This document shows, piece by piece, positions 43,101-53,369 of a stretch of 64,000 bases of DNA. The first letter of the stretch is position 1. Every line of letters begins with the position of its first letter. The position numbers were made by a program, and so were the translations under genes. Source of the DNA: Coix lacryma-jobi var. lacryma-jobi (Eukaryota > Streptophyta > Magnoliopsida > Poales > Poaceae); assembly GCA_009763385.1 (NCBI GenBank), contig CM019829.1, forward strand, positions 38,543,705-38,607,704, given 5' to 3'. The notes beneath the pieces are model-generated. The model was given only the letters and a program-made list of their open reading frames with translations, searched no databases and was not told where the DNA came from.

Positions 43101-44924
43101 GAACGCCATTCCCAAAACAGAGTCACTGCTGTATGGACAACAGGGGTAGTAGGCACTTCGGTCTCTATATCTCGGCCATCGTGGATTGCATAGCTGAACC
43201 AACTTGTGGGATCATGTGTGGGGATGTCAATAATATGTAGATTAAAGGGCTTGGTCATTTGTACATTGGATTAGTGGGGACGCCAAAACAACTCAGAGCT
43301 GCAAACTGACGAAACAACAGGAACAGCGGGCATGGAGATGACCATATCTCTAGTTTATCAACACCTATGGCCAAACCATTTTACAAGGCTTGTTCAGGGA
43401 TACTATCTACAATTTAACCAAAGGGTTTGATGATTATACCAACTAAACAGCGAGAAACGCCATTCCCTCAACGTGTAATCTTCGTCGGGGATCAGCCATA
43501 TGTCATCTAAGGTACTTGATACACATAGAGGAACACGAAAACAGTATGGGGAGATGATGGAGTGTTCTCACCATGGGGTATGGTGCGGTGGAGCGGGGAG
43601 ATGAGTTGCGATGGCCAGTGACGATGACGTAGTGCGCAACCGGCGTCCTTCTCTTGTTGTGGATGATTGTGGCAGCCATGGGGAAGGAGGAGGAGGTACA
43701 GGGGCGTCCCTCTCTGTTTTGATGTGACAAATGAAGGGGAGGCGTGAGGGGGCTGTAGGGAGGTTTATGTGAAGTGGGAGAGAGGGGAGGCCAAGGGGTG
43801 GAAAGCAAAGGGTCATGCCTTGATATTTCTTGCCTTGCTTGATATTTTTGTGCAAGATGGAGAGGCTTCAAGGGGTTGGCGTGGGAGAGTGGAGAGGTAT
43901 AGATAGAGGGCTGGTTGGACTTGTTTTTGGGCCACAAAAGAGAGAAGGGGGTTTTGGTTTTGACCCATGACGAGAGTTAAGGCAAGGTTTGGACCGGTTC
44001 GGCCTGAAGCGATGTCGGGGGATGGAATGACTGGAGTTGACCCATTAGCAAAAGGAGAGATGGATAGGATGGTTTACCATTTAGGAAAGCTTTGGATTTG
44101 TCCCAAGGAAGAGAATATGTAAGGGAAGAGTTGGGCTCGGCCTGCTAAATTCTCGGAGACACGATTAGGTTTCCCAAAACTTATGGTTTCAAAAAGGTGG
44201 GACCAAGGCCATATAGATTTCAAGGATGGATAGAAAACAAGTTTGGCTTTGATCAAGGGGAGAAAAGGTGGAGAGGAAAGACCACGTAGATGTTTCCCAA
44301 TGTGAGAAAAGAAGAGAGTTGAAATTGAGATGAACTAGGGTGCATGACATGCGATTGATTTGACTTGAACAAGACGATAGATGAATTGTGTGAGAAAGAA
44401 GGTACAATGATTGGTCACTCTAGAAGATTTTGGGTTTTGGAGAAGACTCAATCAAAATGGATTAGGTGCTCAAATATAAGGTGAAAAAGAAAAGATAAAA
44501 GAGCAAGTTAGGATATGACTAGTTGGGATTTCAGAGAGCTGAAGTTTGGATGTTTGGCAAGATGAAGTTTGAAGATCCATCAAGGTTTTTGGAACAAGAA
44601 TCAAAGTGTATGGTTTCCAAAGATTTGATAATTGTTTTGAGGTCATGGAAACTTGGTCAAAGATGAAGAATATTTTTCTTTGATTCAAACCCTATGCACA
44701 TTTGAAAAACTTTAAATTTATTTTCATACATAACACTATGCAAAGGCATGATATGCAACAAACCATTAGATTGGATTCTTAAAACTTTTTGGAAACTCAC
44801 ATTTTCTAATAAATAAATTGTCAACAACTAATAAAGGTTGGGAAGATTTAGAAAAAATACAAAATCATATGTTTTATTAATTGTTTTCTATTCACATCCC
44901 AAAATGGAAATTTGGGGTGTGACA
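40199..44924 (-). mobile_element. Solo LTR (4.7 kb) of a gypsy-type element
   Basis: Inserted in the third Maximus LTR. Flanks CTCAC (40194-40198) and CTCCC (44925-44929) form a target duplication with one mismatch. On the minus strand it begins TGTCACACCCCAAATTTCC and ends GGGGTGCGACA, like the LTR ends of the gypsy element at 23222-26179. Internal similarity to that LTR is visible, for instance CTTTGCGCCTTTTGG near 41048 versus CGAAAGGGCGCAAAAGG near 25329 on the other strand. There are no gag or pol motifs, primer-binding site or second LTR, so it is best read as the recombination product of a long-LTR gypsy. A (TA)n run lies at 42468-42486. Confidence 0.75.
42468..42486. repeat. (TA)n microsatellite
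   Basis: A short uninterrupted TA run inside the solo LTR. Confidence 0.9.
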
Positions 44925-45689
44925 CTCCCAAGGCTGCCATAAAAGTTGGCAAGCTCACTGGGTGACGCACTAGTTGGCTAGGAGCATCCAAGAGTAACAA
45001 ACGGAAATCGTCGGCCTCAACGCGAACCAAGTGCTTTTGGAGTTGAATAGCAGATGGTGAAGCTTTCTCAAGCTGATTGGAGGCTCAAGCTCTCAAAGAT
45101 TAAGTGGAAATCAATGGGAGAGGGTTGAGGTGCTCCAATGGAGTAGAAGGGAGAGAGGAGAGCTTCTCTCGACGGATCTAGATGCAAACAGTCGAAAGTT
45201 TACTGTTGAGGAGAGAGGGGGGTGAAGGATATGCCCCTCTCTACCAACGGGCAGAGTTTAAGTCATAGCAGTGTCGTCCTTAGGCGCGGCACTACCGAAA
45301 CGTGACACTGCCATCCTCTAGTGCGACACTGCCGCTCTCCCTATTCTACTCTGAACGGGAAATTGTTTCACTCATAGTTTAGGCAAGGTATATGAGGATG
45401 ATTGGTGGATTTGTAGCACTTGGTTGCACATTCAAGCTTGCGAGTTACACCCCCCTTAATAGTATGGCTTTTCCTGAACTTAAATTCAAAATATAAATAT
45501 AATTGGAATCCTAATAAAATTTAAACTTCTTGAGCTGGGAGCCACGTCCTTTTTGCAATTGGGTGGTCCACCAACCTATACATCATCCTTCATTTTGTTA
45601 AACCTACTTGTCATCTCAATAAATCTCATTAGTTCCCTAATTAATGCTCATTATCACCAAAACCACATTAGGGTTTGATTGCACTTATA

Positions 45690-46640
45690 ATCTCCCCTTT
45701 TTGGTGATTGATGACAACATAATTAGAGCTTACAAAAGATATAAACATAACTGATTTTTCTCAACCATGGATGTAGGAGCTCCCCTTGAATATGTGAATA
45801 GGAATTTGAATTTCCAAATTAGCATAAGAAGCCAAGGTTCACATATTATAGTGAAATAGGGACTCCCTCTACATCTATTGCCTTTGTGGGGTGCTGCACA
45901 CAGTGCCACAAGAAATACTGATGCAAATGATAGGTATGCAAATCAAAGAATTTCTGCTACAACTGGACAGAGTAGCATTGCCGCCTTGAGGGGTAGCACT
46001 GCCGCTCTGGGCGTGACACTGCCACTCTGGCTGCTGACAGTAGACCTGCGGAAGCCAAGCACCAGCACAAAGCAGTATTAACAGATATGCATTAAGCGAT
46101 AAATGACAAGTTAAGCATGATAACAGAGTACATGCCACATCCACAAATATAAAGAGTACGTAGGTGGAAATAATACATAAAATATAGTTTGAGCGACTCT
46201 CAACTCTCATCTCACAACTAAACTAATCGACTCTCAAACAATAGGACATGAAGATCCTACTGTTGCTCCTCCAAGTCAACATGGCAAAAAGAAAGTTGTA
46301 CCCTTCTCTCACCACATTCTCCCCCTTTAGGAACAAGTCCCAAAAAGCAAGAATGGAGAAAGAAGGAAAGTACAACTACTACTATCCTCGACCTCGTCCC
46401 AGTCAACACACCATCGTCGTTGTTGTTGTTAGAGCCAGAAACACAACCCTGCCACCATGGTGAGTAGAGATATTGTGCCACGTGCCACATGTTGAAGCTT
46501 GAGTCGACGGTCCTACTGTCTCCTTGTCGTCCTCACTACTGAAATGTCATTGTGCACTTGAGGAGGTGGAGGAAGCGAAGAGGACAAAAACCTTGGTGGT
46601 CACGCAGCTCCCTGATCTACAATCTAGCCTCATATGTTGT
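45690..46640 (-). other. Polypurine tract and 3' internal region of the third Maximus-like element
   Basis: Minus-strand AAAAAGGGGAGAT next to the LTR, then non-coding sequence matching 3869-4501 of the outer element. A cluster of degenerate hairpin motifs lies at about 45970-46030 (GGTAGCACTGCC, GACACTGCC types). Confidence 0.65.
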
Positions 46641-47288
46641 CTAAGCTACGTAGGTACAAGTGCCAAAGATTCTCCTAATCAACCTAGAGAGCTTGCTCTT
46701 CTTCTTCTTCCTATGAGAAGCAAAGCAGGATGACTCAGAAATATATGTAGCTATTGCCCTATCACGTGGTAGTGTGTCTCCAACACCTGTGTGGCAAGTC
46801 CTCTCAGCTCTATATGCCTCATGCACTCCATCCTTGTTGAAGGCACGACTGATTACTCTCCCAATGGTGAACATCAGGTAAGTAGCATAGCGTAGAGCCT
46901 TCCTCACATCCTCAAGCAATCTAAATCTCATGCCAAAGAAAGCAAGAAATAGAGAAAGGCTTCGCATTAAGCCTCATCCTTACAAGAATATTCTAGGCAT
47001 ACCCAAACAAGTTAGAAGTTGATCTGATCTTTGGGTTTGATGGTGTTTCTAAATATGTTGTTCATGATGTAATACTTACTCTTCAAACCCTTTACCAAAC
47101 CATCAACAACATTAGGGTTCTCATACAAGGAGGCAATATCACTGTTGGTCAAGTCCTCTCAATGTGCAATCAATGAAACCTCTATCCTCCTCACAAAATC
47201 CTAGAAGGCAAGCAAAAGTGACAAAGTCTAGCCTGAAGTGGTGACCCTCTGTCATCCAGTGAAGCATGTCACCGTCTGTGCAAAGTAG
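46641..47288 (-). pseudogene. Remnant of the Maximus extra ORF (third element)
   Basis: Minus-strand pieces in several frames align with the extra ORF of the outer element. Around 47270-47210 is HWMTEGHHF-like text (outer: HWMTDGRHY). Around 47080-47050 is KYYIMNN (outer: VYYIMNN). At 46900-46830 is RYATYLMFTIGRVI (outer: PYAHYLMFVIERVF), and a basic segment follows. It shows the ORF belongs to the element family rather than being a one-off capture. Confidence 0.65.
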
Positions 47289-47292
47289 CTAT

Positions 47293-48757
47293 TGATGGTA
47301 GTTAACAACCATTTTAAATCGTCAACATAGACTCAAAAAGGGTATAAAATGTGAAGGCGTGGACCGTCGATGAAGAAAACCTATAGAGTTGGACTGGACT
47401 GCCTCTGGGCTAGCTAGTTCACTCCATGTATCTTAGGGGTAGAAGGGGTATTATGTAGTAGGCTATAAATAAAGGATGACACCCTTCATCCCTCCCTATT
47501 ACTTCATTAGACTATTTTCCAAATTCTTGCTACGGTTTCCCTTCCCCGTAGCTGCTATTGTGATCCACAAAGTAATCTTTCCTCTGTGTACTCGGATTCC
47601 AGAAAAGGTGGTCATAACCACCTTGTCTCCACGTTGGGGATTTTGCAGGTCTTAATTCGAGTTTTGTTCTTCGTATTCTTGTTCTTCCCCTTATCTTGGT
47701 TTTGTGAGATCTTTTGTTTCAAGGCATAACTTTGCGAACCAATTTTTTCTGCTTGTGCTAGAACGTGAGAGGATGATTTCATTGAAGGAATTTGATTAAT
47801 TTCTCATGAGCACATAGATCAGGCCACTCTTGTCTTGGATCTTGGTTTCCTTGTTCTTCATCAAAATCCTTTGATTTCCTGAGTTGCAGTTAGGTTTGAG
47901 GCATAATCTCATAGGAGTAGCATACTGAATTGCTTGTGATCCCTTATGCAAAGTTTGAGACCAAGTGCTCAAGATCTGAGGGAGATAGAGATGATTTGGT
48001 GGACAAACAGAAGGTTTTCGTGCTGACCGGAAGCTAGGGTCGAGGGGACCGAACGTTGACTGCAGAGTCCAGTCGTTGAAGGTTGCACTGTCTAGTTCAC
48101 ACAGAACTGACCAGACAAACTGCTCTATAGCGATCGGACGCTGGTTGAGCAAGTCCGGTCACTTCTAGAGAGCTCAGTGACTAACCGGATGCGTCCCGTG
48201 CCTCTGACCAGATGCCGACTAAGTCATGTCACGCCTTAGCTACGACCAGATGCTAGCCTCGGTGAGCGACTAGACACGATGTTGTGGAGTCCGGTCACCT
48301 CCAGTAAGGGTCAAGCAGTGACCGAATGCATGAGGTCCCTGCTGATCAGACGCGGCACAGAATCCAGTTAGGGTTGTCTTTGTGTTGTTACGTCTGTGGT
48401 TTCATCATCCGAGCTCTATTTTGTGACTCGTCTTTTGCGTTGGGTTCCTATTTTCTGTCCCCTTTGGAAATCGAGCTCTTCGCTTTGGATTTTTCCCTGA
48501 CTCCTTGTGTTGCTCAGGGAAGGTTGGGGTAGCCCAAAGTTCATCTTATCACTAGGTAGCTCGTGTGAACTAGGACGTGGGAGTTTTTGTGGTGTCCCAC
48601 TATGTTCCTATGGAACATCCAACTAATTGTTTGGGTCGTGGAATCATACGTGTGGTTTTGCTTTTGAGGATTGATTTTGGGACAACGGTTGAATATTTCT
48701 AAAAAGAAATTGAGGCTCCCATTCACCCCTCCTCTACTCATCATTTTCGGTCCTTCA
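47293..48757 (+). repeat. 5' LTR of a fourth copia element (about 1.47 kb)
   Basis: Starts near TGATGGTAGTTAACAACC and ends CGGTCCTTCA, next to a tRNA-Met-type primer-binding site. A TATA-like CTATAAATAAAG is at about 47462. Repeated GTCCGGTCA / GACCGGA-type motifs fill about 48020-48350. The left boundary is inferred from where the extra-ORF homology stops. The partner LTR is not found intact. Confidence 0.65.
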
Positions 48758-48759
48758 AT

Positions 48760-48771
48760 TGGTATTAGAGC
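48760..48771 (+). other. Primer-binding site of the fourth copia element
   Basis: TGGTATTAGAGC, one mismatch from the standard initiator tRNA-Met site, two bases after the LTR end. Confidence 0.85.
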
Positions 48772-48819
48772 AGGTTAGGATCTTTCCACCTTAACCGGTT
48801 CTAGATCCGCGAAGGCGAC

Positions 48820-48868
48820 ATGGAGCGTGGTTTCTAACATGCCATCGTTTTCAACGGGACAAACTACC
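48820..48868 (+). pseudogene. Start of gag of the fourth copia element, interrupted
   Basis: An ATG at 48820 begins a copia gag (FNGTNY motif), with one stop already present, cut after 16 codons by the insertion at 48869. It resumes at 53370 with the matching PCWKIR-type text. Confidence 0.7.
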
Positions 48869-49294
48869 TGTCGACGAAATATCAGCGATAGTCTACCGAG
48901 GGGTATGCCCAAGATAGTAGATTAGATTGAGGAGGTGTGGAGACGACTGCTCAAGCGTAAACATAGGGATGAGACACGATGATTTATACAGATTCGGGCC
49001 GATGAGTCACCGTAATACCCTATGTCCCGCGTTTTGGTGGTTGGATTATCTGGTGAGATGTGATCTAATCTCGGATTCGAGGGGGTCCCTGCTCGCCTTA
49101 TATAGCCGGGGAGCAGGGTTACATTTCTTAACAGATTCAAATAGTTCCTTAAGGTTTCTTGGCAGGCAAGGCTTCGTGAGAGTCCTTGGCGAACACGACA
49201 GCCTAGTTGTGTGCCGCAGGGCCTTCGAGCTAGGCTGTCCTTGACGAAGGGCCCAAATAGGTCCATGGGGGTATACGGAGGTAATATCCCCACA
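48869..49294 (-). repeat. 3' LTR of the LARD-like element
   Basis: 426 bp. Matches 52914-53364 but lacks a short stretch of about 25-30 bp. Confidence 0.88.
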
Positions 49295-49789
49295 GCTAGT
49301 CCCCGAGCACTTTGTATCCGTTGGCGACGTCATCTTGAGCTTGTCCGAGCAGGCGAAGTCGATGTCGGCCAAGTAAGGCTCGCCAAAAGGATGTAAGGTG
49401 CTCAAGAAAAAGTTTGAAGAGCTTTCTTCTGGTGATGTGTATCCACTTGGAGCTTGCAAGACTATAAGGAACAACGAGGTCCTAGTAGAAGTCTGTGCAA
49501 GTCCAACTTGACGGAGGGTCCTTGAAATATCAGAGACAGAAAATACATTCACCACAAGGTGAAGTGTATCCACTTAGTCCCCGAGCTTGGTAGTAGGTGT
49601 TGAAGACACGTGGTGCTGAGCTTGTAGAGCATTTAGCAAGTGCCCTGATGAGCTGTCCAAAATTAGCACCCTGATCCGAACAGCATGGAGCGACTTGATG
49701 CACAACGGCGACGAGCGAAATCTAGGCCAACGAGCCTGGGCGATGGGCAAAGGTTAGGTCGATGAACCTGGTCGGCGACGGACGAAGCC

Positions 49790-50360
49790 CAGGTCGATGA
49801 ACTGGGTCGGCGATGAGCGAGAAGGCGGAGTCCCCGAGCCTAGTCGGTGATGAGCGAAGGCGAAGTCCCTGAGCCTGGTCGGCGATGAGCGAAGGCGAGC
49901 AAAGGTGGCGGTGAGCGAAGACGGCGACGAGCGAAGGCGGCGAGGAGCGAAGGCGGCGAGGGAGCGAAGGCGACGACAAGCGAAGGCGGCAATGTACGAA
50001 GGCAGCGAGCAAAGGCAGCGACAAGCGATGGCGACGTCGAGCGAAGGCAACGATGAACGTAGGCGGCGACGAGCGAAGGCAATGTCCCCGAGCCTGGTCA
50101 GCGACGAGCAAAGGCGAAGTCCCCGAGCATGGTCAGCGACGAGCGAAGGCAAAGTTCCCGAGCATGGTCGACCCTGAGCCTGGTCGGTGACAAGCAAAGG
50201 CGAAGTCCCCGAGCCTGGTCGGCGACGAGCGAAGGTGAAGTCCCCAAGCCTGGTCGGCGACGAGCAAAGGCGAAGTCCTCGAGCATGGTCGGCGATGAGC
50301 GAAGACGAAGTCCCTGAGCCTGGTCAGCGATGAGCGAAGGCCAGGTTAATGAACCTGGTC
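49790..50360. repeat. Tandem repeat array A of the LARD-like element
   Basis: Degenerate repeats built from CCTGGTCGGCGACGAGCG, AAGGCGAAGTCCCCGAG and shorter CGAAGGCGGCGA units. Stops are rare, so long artificial reading frames appear on both strands. Confidence 0.85.
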
Positions 50361-50864
50361 GGCGATGATCTTTTTCCCGCGTGATCCAGTCCCCGAGCGT
50401 GGGAAGCTCGTTGACCGAACTATGTCCCTGAAAATAAATATGGAGAACAGTAGTACATGATGATGTACAAATAAAATATGGAGAAAAAACTGTGGCGAAG
50501 GACGACTGCAGCTTGACGAAGTCCCCGAGCCTGGAGTCATCGTGCCGATATGGAGCGTCGGAGACGAAGACAGAGCCGACCGTGGAGGCCCTGGTCGTCG
50601 ATGTAGATCTTTTCATCGCAGGGCAGTAGAGTAGAACGTAGCATAGGAGTATAGTCTGTGAATAGACTCTTGAGCGAAAAGAGGCAAAGCTTTTAACGAG
50701 TCGGTGTGTTTTGCATTTTCCCCGAATTTTGCAGACCCAATAGCCGTGAGCCAAAGCGATGAACAGTTCGGCCTTGGGTTATTCCATAATTTGTATCGTA
50801 GAGCATGGAGCCCGTTTACGTGTAGGAGTCAAAGGTATCACCGAAGGAACTGCTGCTGGTATCC

Positions 50865-51425
50865 CGTAGCGCAGAGGGCAGACGCTCATGCACGCGTAGG
50901 GAGGTACCAGAGACAGGGTCTTTTGTGAGAGGCTCGATCGAGGCATGACCTGGGCGAATGGAGACCGTTAGGCAAGCGCGTGAGTGGCGCATATACAGGC
51001 ACTAAGTGTGTAGCCTTAGAGTTCTCAGCCCGAGCTTAGCCTTCCCTTCATAGCGTAGAGGGCAGACGCTCATGCACGCGTAGAGAGGTCGGGACGTCAC
51101 TCGGGAGAGCTATTGGCCACCGTAGCGCAGAGGGCAAGCTCTCATGCACGCGTCCGGTGGTGGCAACAGCCCTGGCTATGAGTTTTCATCGGCATTAGTC
51201 AGGCTGCTTGGAGACCGTATGGAGATCGCATGGCGAGCGTGTGGATAGTGCATATGCAAGCACTGGGCGTGTAGCCTCAAAGGTTTCGGCCCGAGCTTAG
51301 CCTCCCTTCATAGCGCAGAGGGCAGACGCTCATGCATGCGTAGAGAGGTCAGGACGTCACTCGGGAGGACTACTAGCCGCCATAGCGCAGAGGGCAGACG
51401 CTCATGCACGCGTCTGGCGGTGACA
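50865..51425. repeat. Repeat array B of the LARD-like element
   Basis: Five copies of TAGCGCAGAGGGCAGACGCT followed by CATGCACGCGT at about 50867, 51051, 51123, 51312 and 51382. They sit in a larger duplication of roughly 260 bp (CAGCCCGAGCTTAGCCT near 51027 and CGGCCCGAGCTTAGCCT near 51288). Confidence 0.85.
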
Positions 51426-51754
51426 GCAGCCCTGGCTCTGAAGCCCCTTCGGCGTCAGCCAGGCTGTTTGGAGAAGTCGGTGGTGAATCGTTTGGAGAGG
51501 TCGGTGAATCGTTTGTAGAGGTCGACAAATCATTTGTATAGGTCGGCAATCGTATGGAGAGGTCGACGAATGTCTGAAGAGGTCTGGTCAGAGCTGAAAA
51601 GCTCAACCTGGTCGAAGGAGTCGTCAAAGCACCTGGTGCTGAAAGGTGAACATCGTGTCGCGTAGCTCATAGGGCATGAAGATCGATGATGAAGCGCGTC
51701 TAGCGAGCCATGGAGCGAAGCGAGGAGCCGGATGTAGATCTGATCTTCGGCAGT

Positions 51755-52600
51755 GGGCAGGTCGGCGACGAGCCGGGTCGGCGACGAGCCAAGGCGGTGA
51801 CGAGCATGGTCGACGATGAGCTGGGTTGGCGATGAGTGAAGGCGGCGACGAGCATGGTCGACGATGAGTGAAGGCGGCGATGAGCCTGGTGGACGACGAG
51901 CGAAGGCGGCGATGATGAGCTAGGTTGCCGACGAGAGAAGGCGGCGACGAGCCAAGGAGATGACGAGCGGAGGCGGCGACGAGCCTGGTCGGCGACGACG
52001 AGGATGCAGCGACGAGCCGGATCGATGACGAGCACAGGCGGCGACGAGCTGGGCGACGACGACGAGAAGGCGACGAGAGAGTCCGGGTCGACGACGAAGC
52101 GAAGGATGAGCACCAAGGTGACGACGAGCGGAGGCGGCAACGAGCGAAGGCGGCGACGAGCCTGGTCGGTGATGAGCGCAGGCGGCGACGAGCCGGGTCG
52201 ACGACGAGCGAAGGCAACGACGAGCCCGATCGACGACGAGCGAAGGCAGCGATGAGCCAAGGCAACGACGAGCGAAAGCAACGACAAGCCAAGGCGGCGA
52301 CGAACCTGGTCGGTGACGAGCGAAGGCAGCGACGAGTGAAGGCGGCGACGAGCCCGGTTGGCGACGAGCCCGGTTGGCGATGAGGGAAGACGATGACGAG
52401 CCCGGTCAGCGACGAGCGAAGGCGGGGATGAGCCCGGTCGGCGATGAGCGAAGGCAGCGATGAGCCGTTTCGGCGATGAGTCCAGTCGACGATGAGGGAA
52501 GGCGGTGATGAACTCGTTCGGTGACGAGCAAAAGGCGGCGACGAGCCCAGTCGACGACGAGCGAAGGCGGCGATGAGCAAAGGCTAGGCCAACGAGCCAT
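51755..52600. repeat. Tandem repeat array C of the LARD-like element
   Basis: About 0.85 kb of short repeats made of GGCGACGAGC, CTGGTCG and GAGCGAAGGC blocks, related to array A but more finely scrambled. Two overlapping 318-codon frames on the minus strand are by-products of the repeat. Confidence 0.85.
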
Positions 52601-52913
52601 CTTGACAACGTTGATGCAGTCGGTGATCCTCTTGTTGGCCCGGTCAGTGTCTTCAATCAGGTCATCACAGCGGACAGATCTTGGCGCGCGGGGCACCGGC
52701 GCGATGACGCGGTGGTTGGACGGCGAGGCATTCGGCGCAGGAAACTGTGCAGATTCCACGATCTCTGGAGCGAGGATGAAGTCGTCGACAATCTAGATCA
52801 TAGATCTGATCTGAAAAGTTGTGGCGGCCTCGGGGAGGATCATAGAACGAGGGAAGGTTACCGCTTGGCAGATCATGGAGTCGAAGCACACACCCCCTAC
52901 CTGGCGCGCCAAC

Positions 52914-53364
52914 TGTCGACGAAATATCAGCGATAGTCTACCGAGGGGGTATGCCCAAGGTAGTAGATTGAGGAGGTGTGGAGACGACTGCTCAAGCGTA
53001 AACACAGGGACGAGACACGGTGATTTAGATAGGTTCGGGCCGACAAGTCGTCGTAATACCCTACGTCCTATGTTTTGGTGACTGGATTATCTGGTGAGAT
53101 GTGACCCAATCTCGGATTGGAGGGGGTCCCTGCTCGCCTTATATAGCCGGGGAGCGGGGTTATAGTTCCTAACAGATTACAAACGGTTCCTTAAGGAAAG
53201 GAATCCGGATCTAACTCTAAGATCTTTCTTGGCAGGCAAGGCTTTGTGAGAGTCCCTGGCGAGCACGACAGCCTGGTCGTGTGCCGCAGGGCCTTCGAGC
53301 TGGGCTGTCCTTGATGAAGGGCCCAAATAGGTCCATGGGGGTATACGAAGGTAATATCCCCACA
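52914..53364 (-). repeat. 5' LTR of the LARD-like element
   Basis: 451 bp. The inner edge at 52913-52896 holds the putative primer-binding site on the minus strand. Confidence 0.88.
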
Positions 53365-53369
53365 TTACC

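Larger units (their letters stand above)
39718..47292 (-). mobile_element. Truncated third Maximus-like copia element
   Basis: Minus-strand remnant. Its 3' LTR runs 39718-40198 and resumes 44925-45689, split by a solo LTR. The LTR matches the outer Maximus LTR in motifs (TTGAATAGGCCT; AGTCAAGAGAGTGAACTCTTGA; GGCTGCCA...GTTGGCAAGCTC) but with decayed termini (CG for TG and TA for CA). A polypurine tract lies at 45690-45702. The internal part reaches into the extra ORF and is cut off at about 47292 by the next copia LTR. No gag or pol remains in the window. Confidence 0.8.
48869..53364 (-). mobile_element. Non-autonomous, repeat-filled LTR retrotransposon (LARD-like, 4.5 kb)
   Basis: LTRs at 48869-49294 (426 bp) and 52914-53364 (451 bp) begin TGTCGACGAAATATCAGCG and end ATATCCCCACA on plus. 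Flanks CTACC (48864-48868) and TTACC (53365-53369) form a target duplication with one mismatch. Beside the right LTR the minus strand reads GTTGGCGCGCCAGGTAGG, a likely primer-binding site; beside the left LTR it reads GTGCTCGGGGACTAGC, a likely polypurine tract. The orientation is therefore minus. No gag, protease, RT or integrase motif is present. The interior is mostly tandem repeats. It must be moved by proteins of another, probably gypsy, element. Confidence 0.82.

Noticed and set aside
40199..44924. DNA transposon with 11-bp terminal inverted repeats
   Set aside because: The ends match gypsy LTR termini, the duplication is 5 bp and there is no transposase.
51624..52656. Two overlapping 318-codon frames rich in Arg and Ser on the minus strand
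   Set aside because: They arise from a tandem repeat that lacks stops; two frames are open over the same DNA and neither has a family signature.
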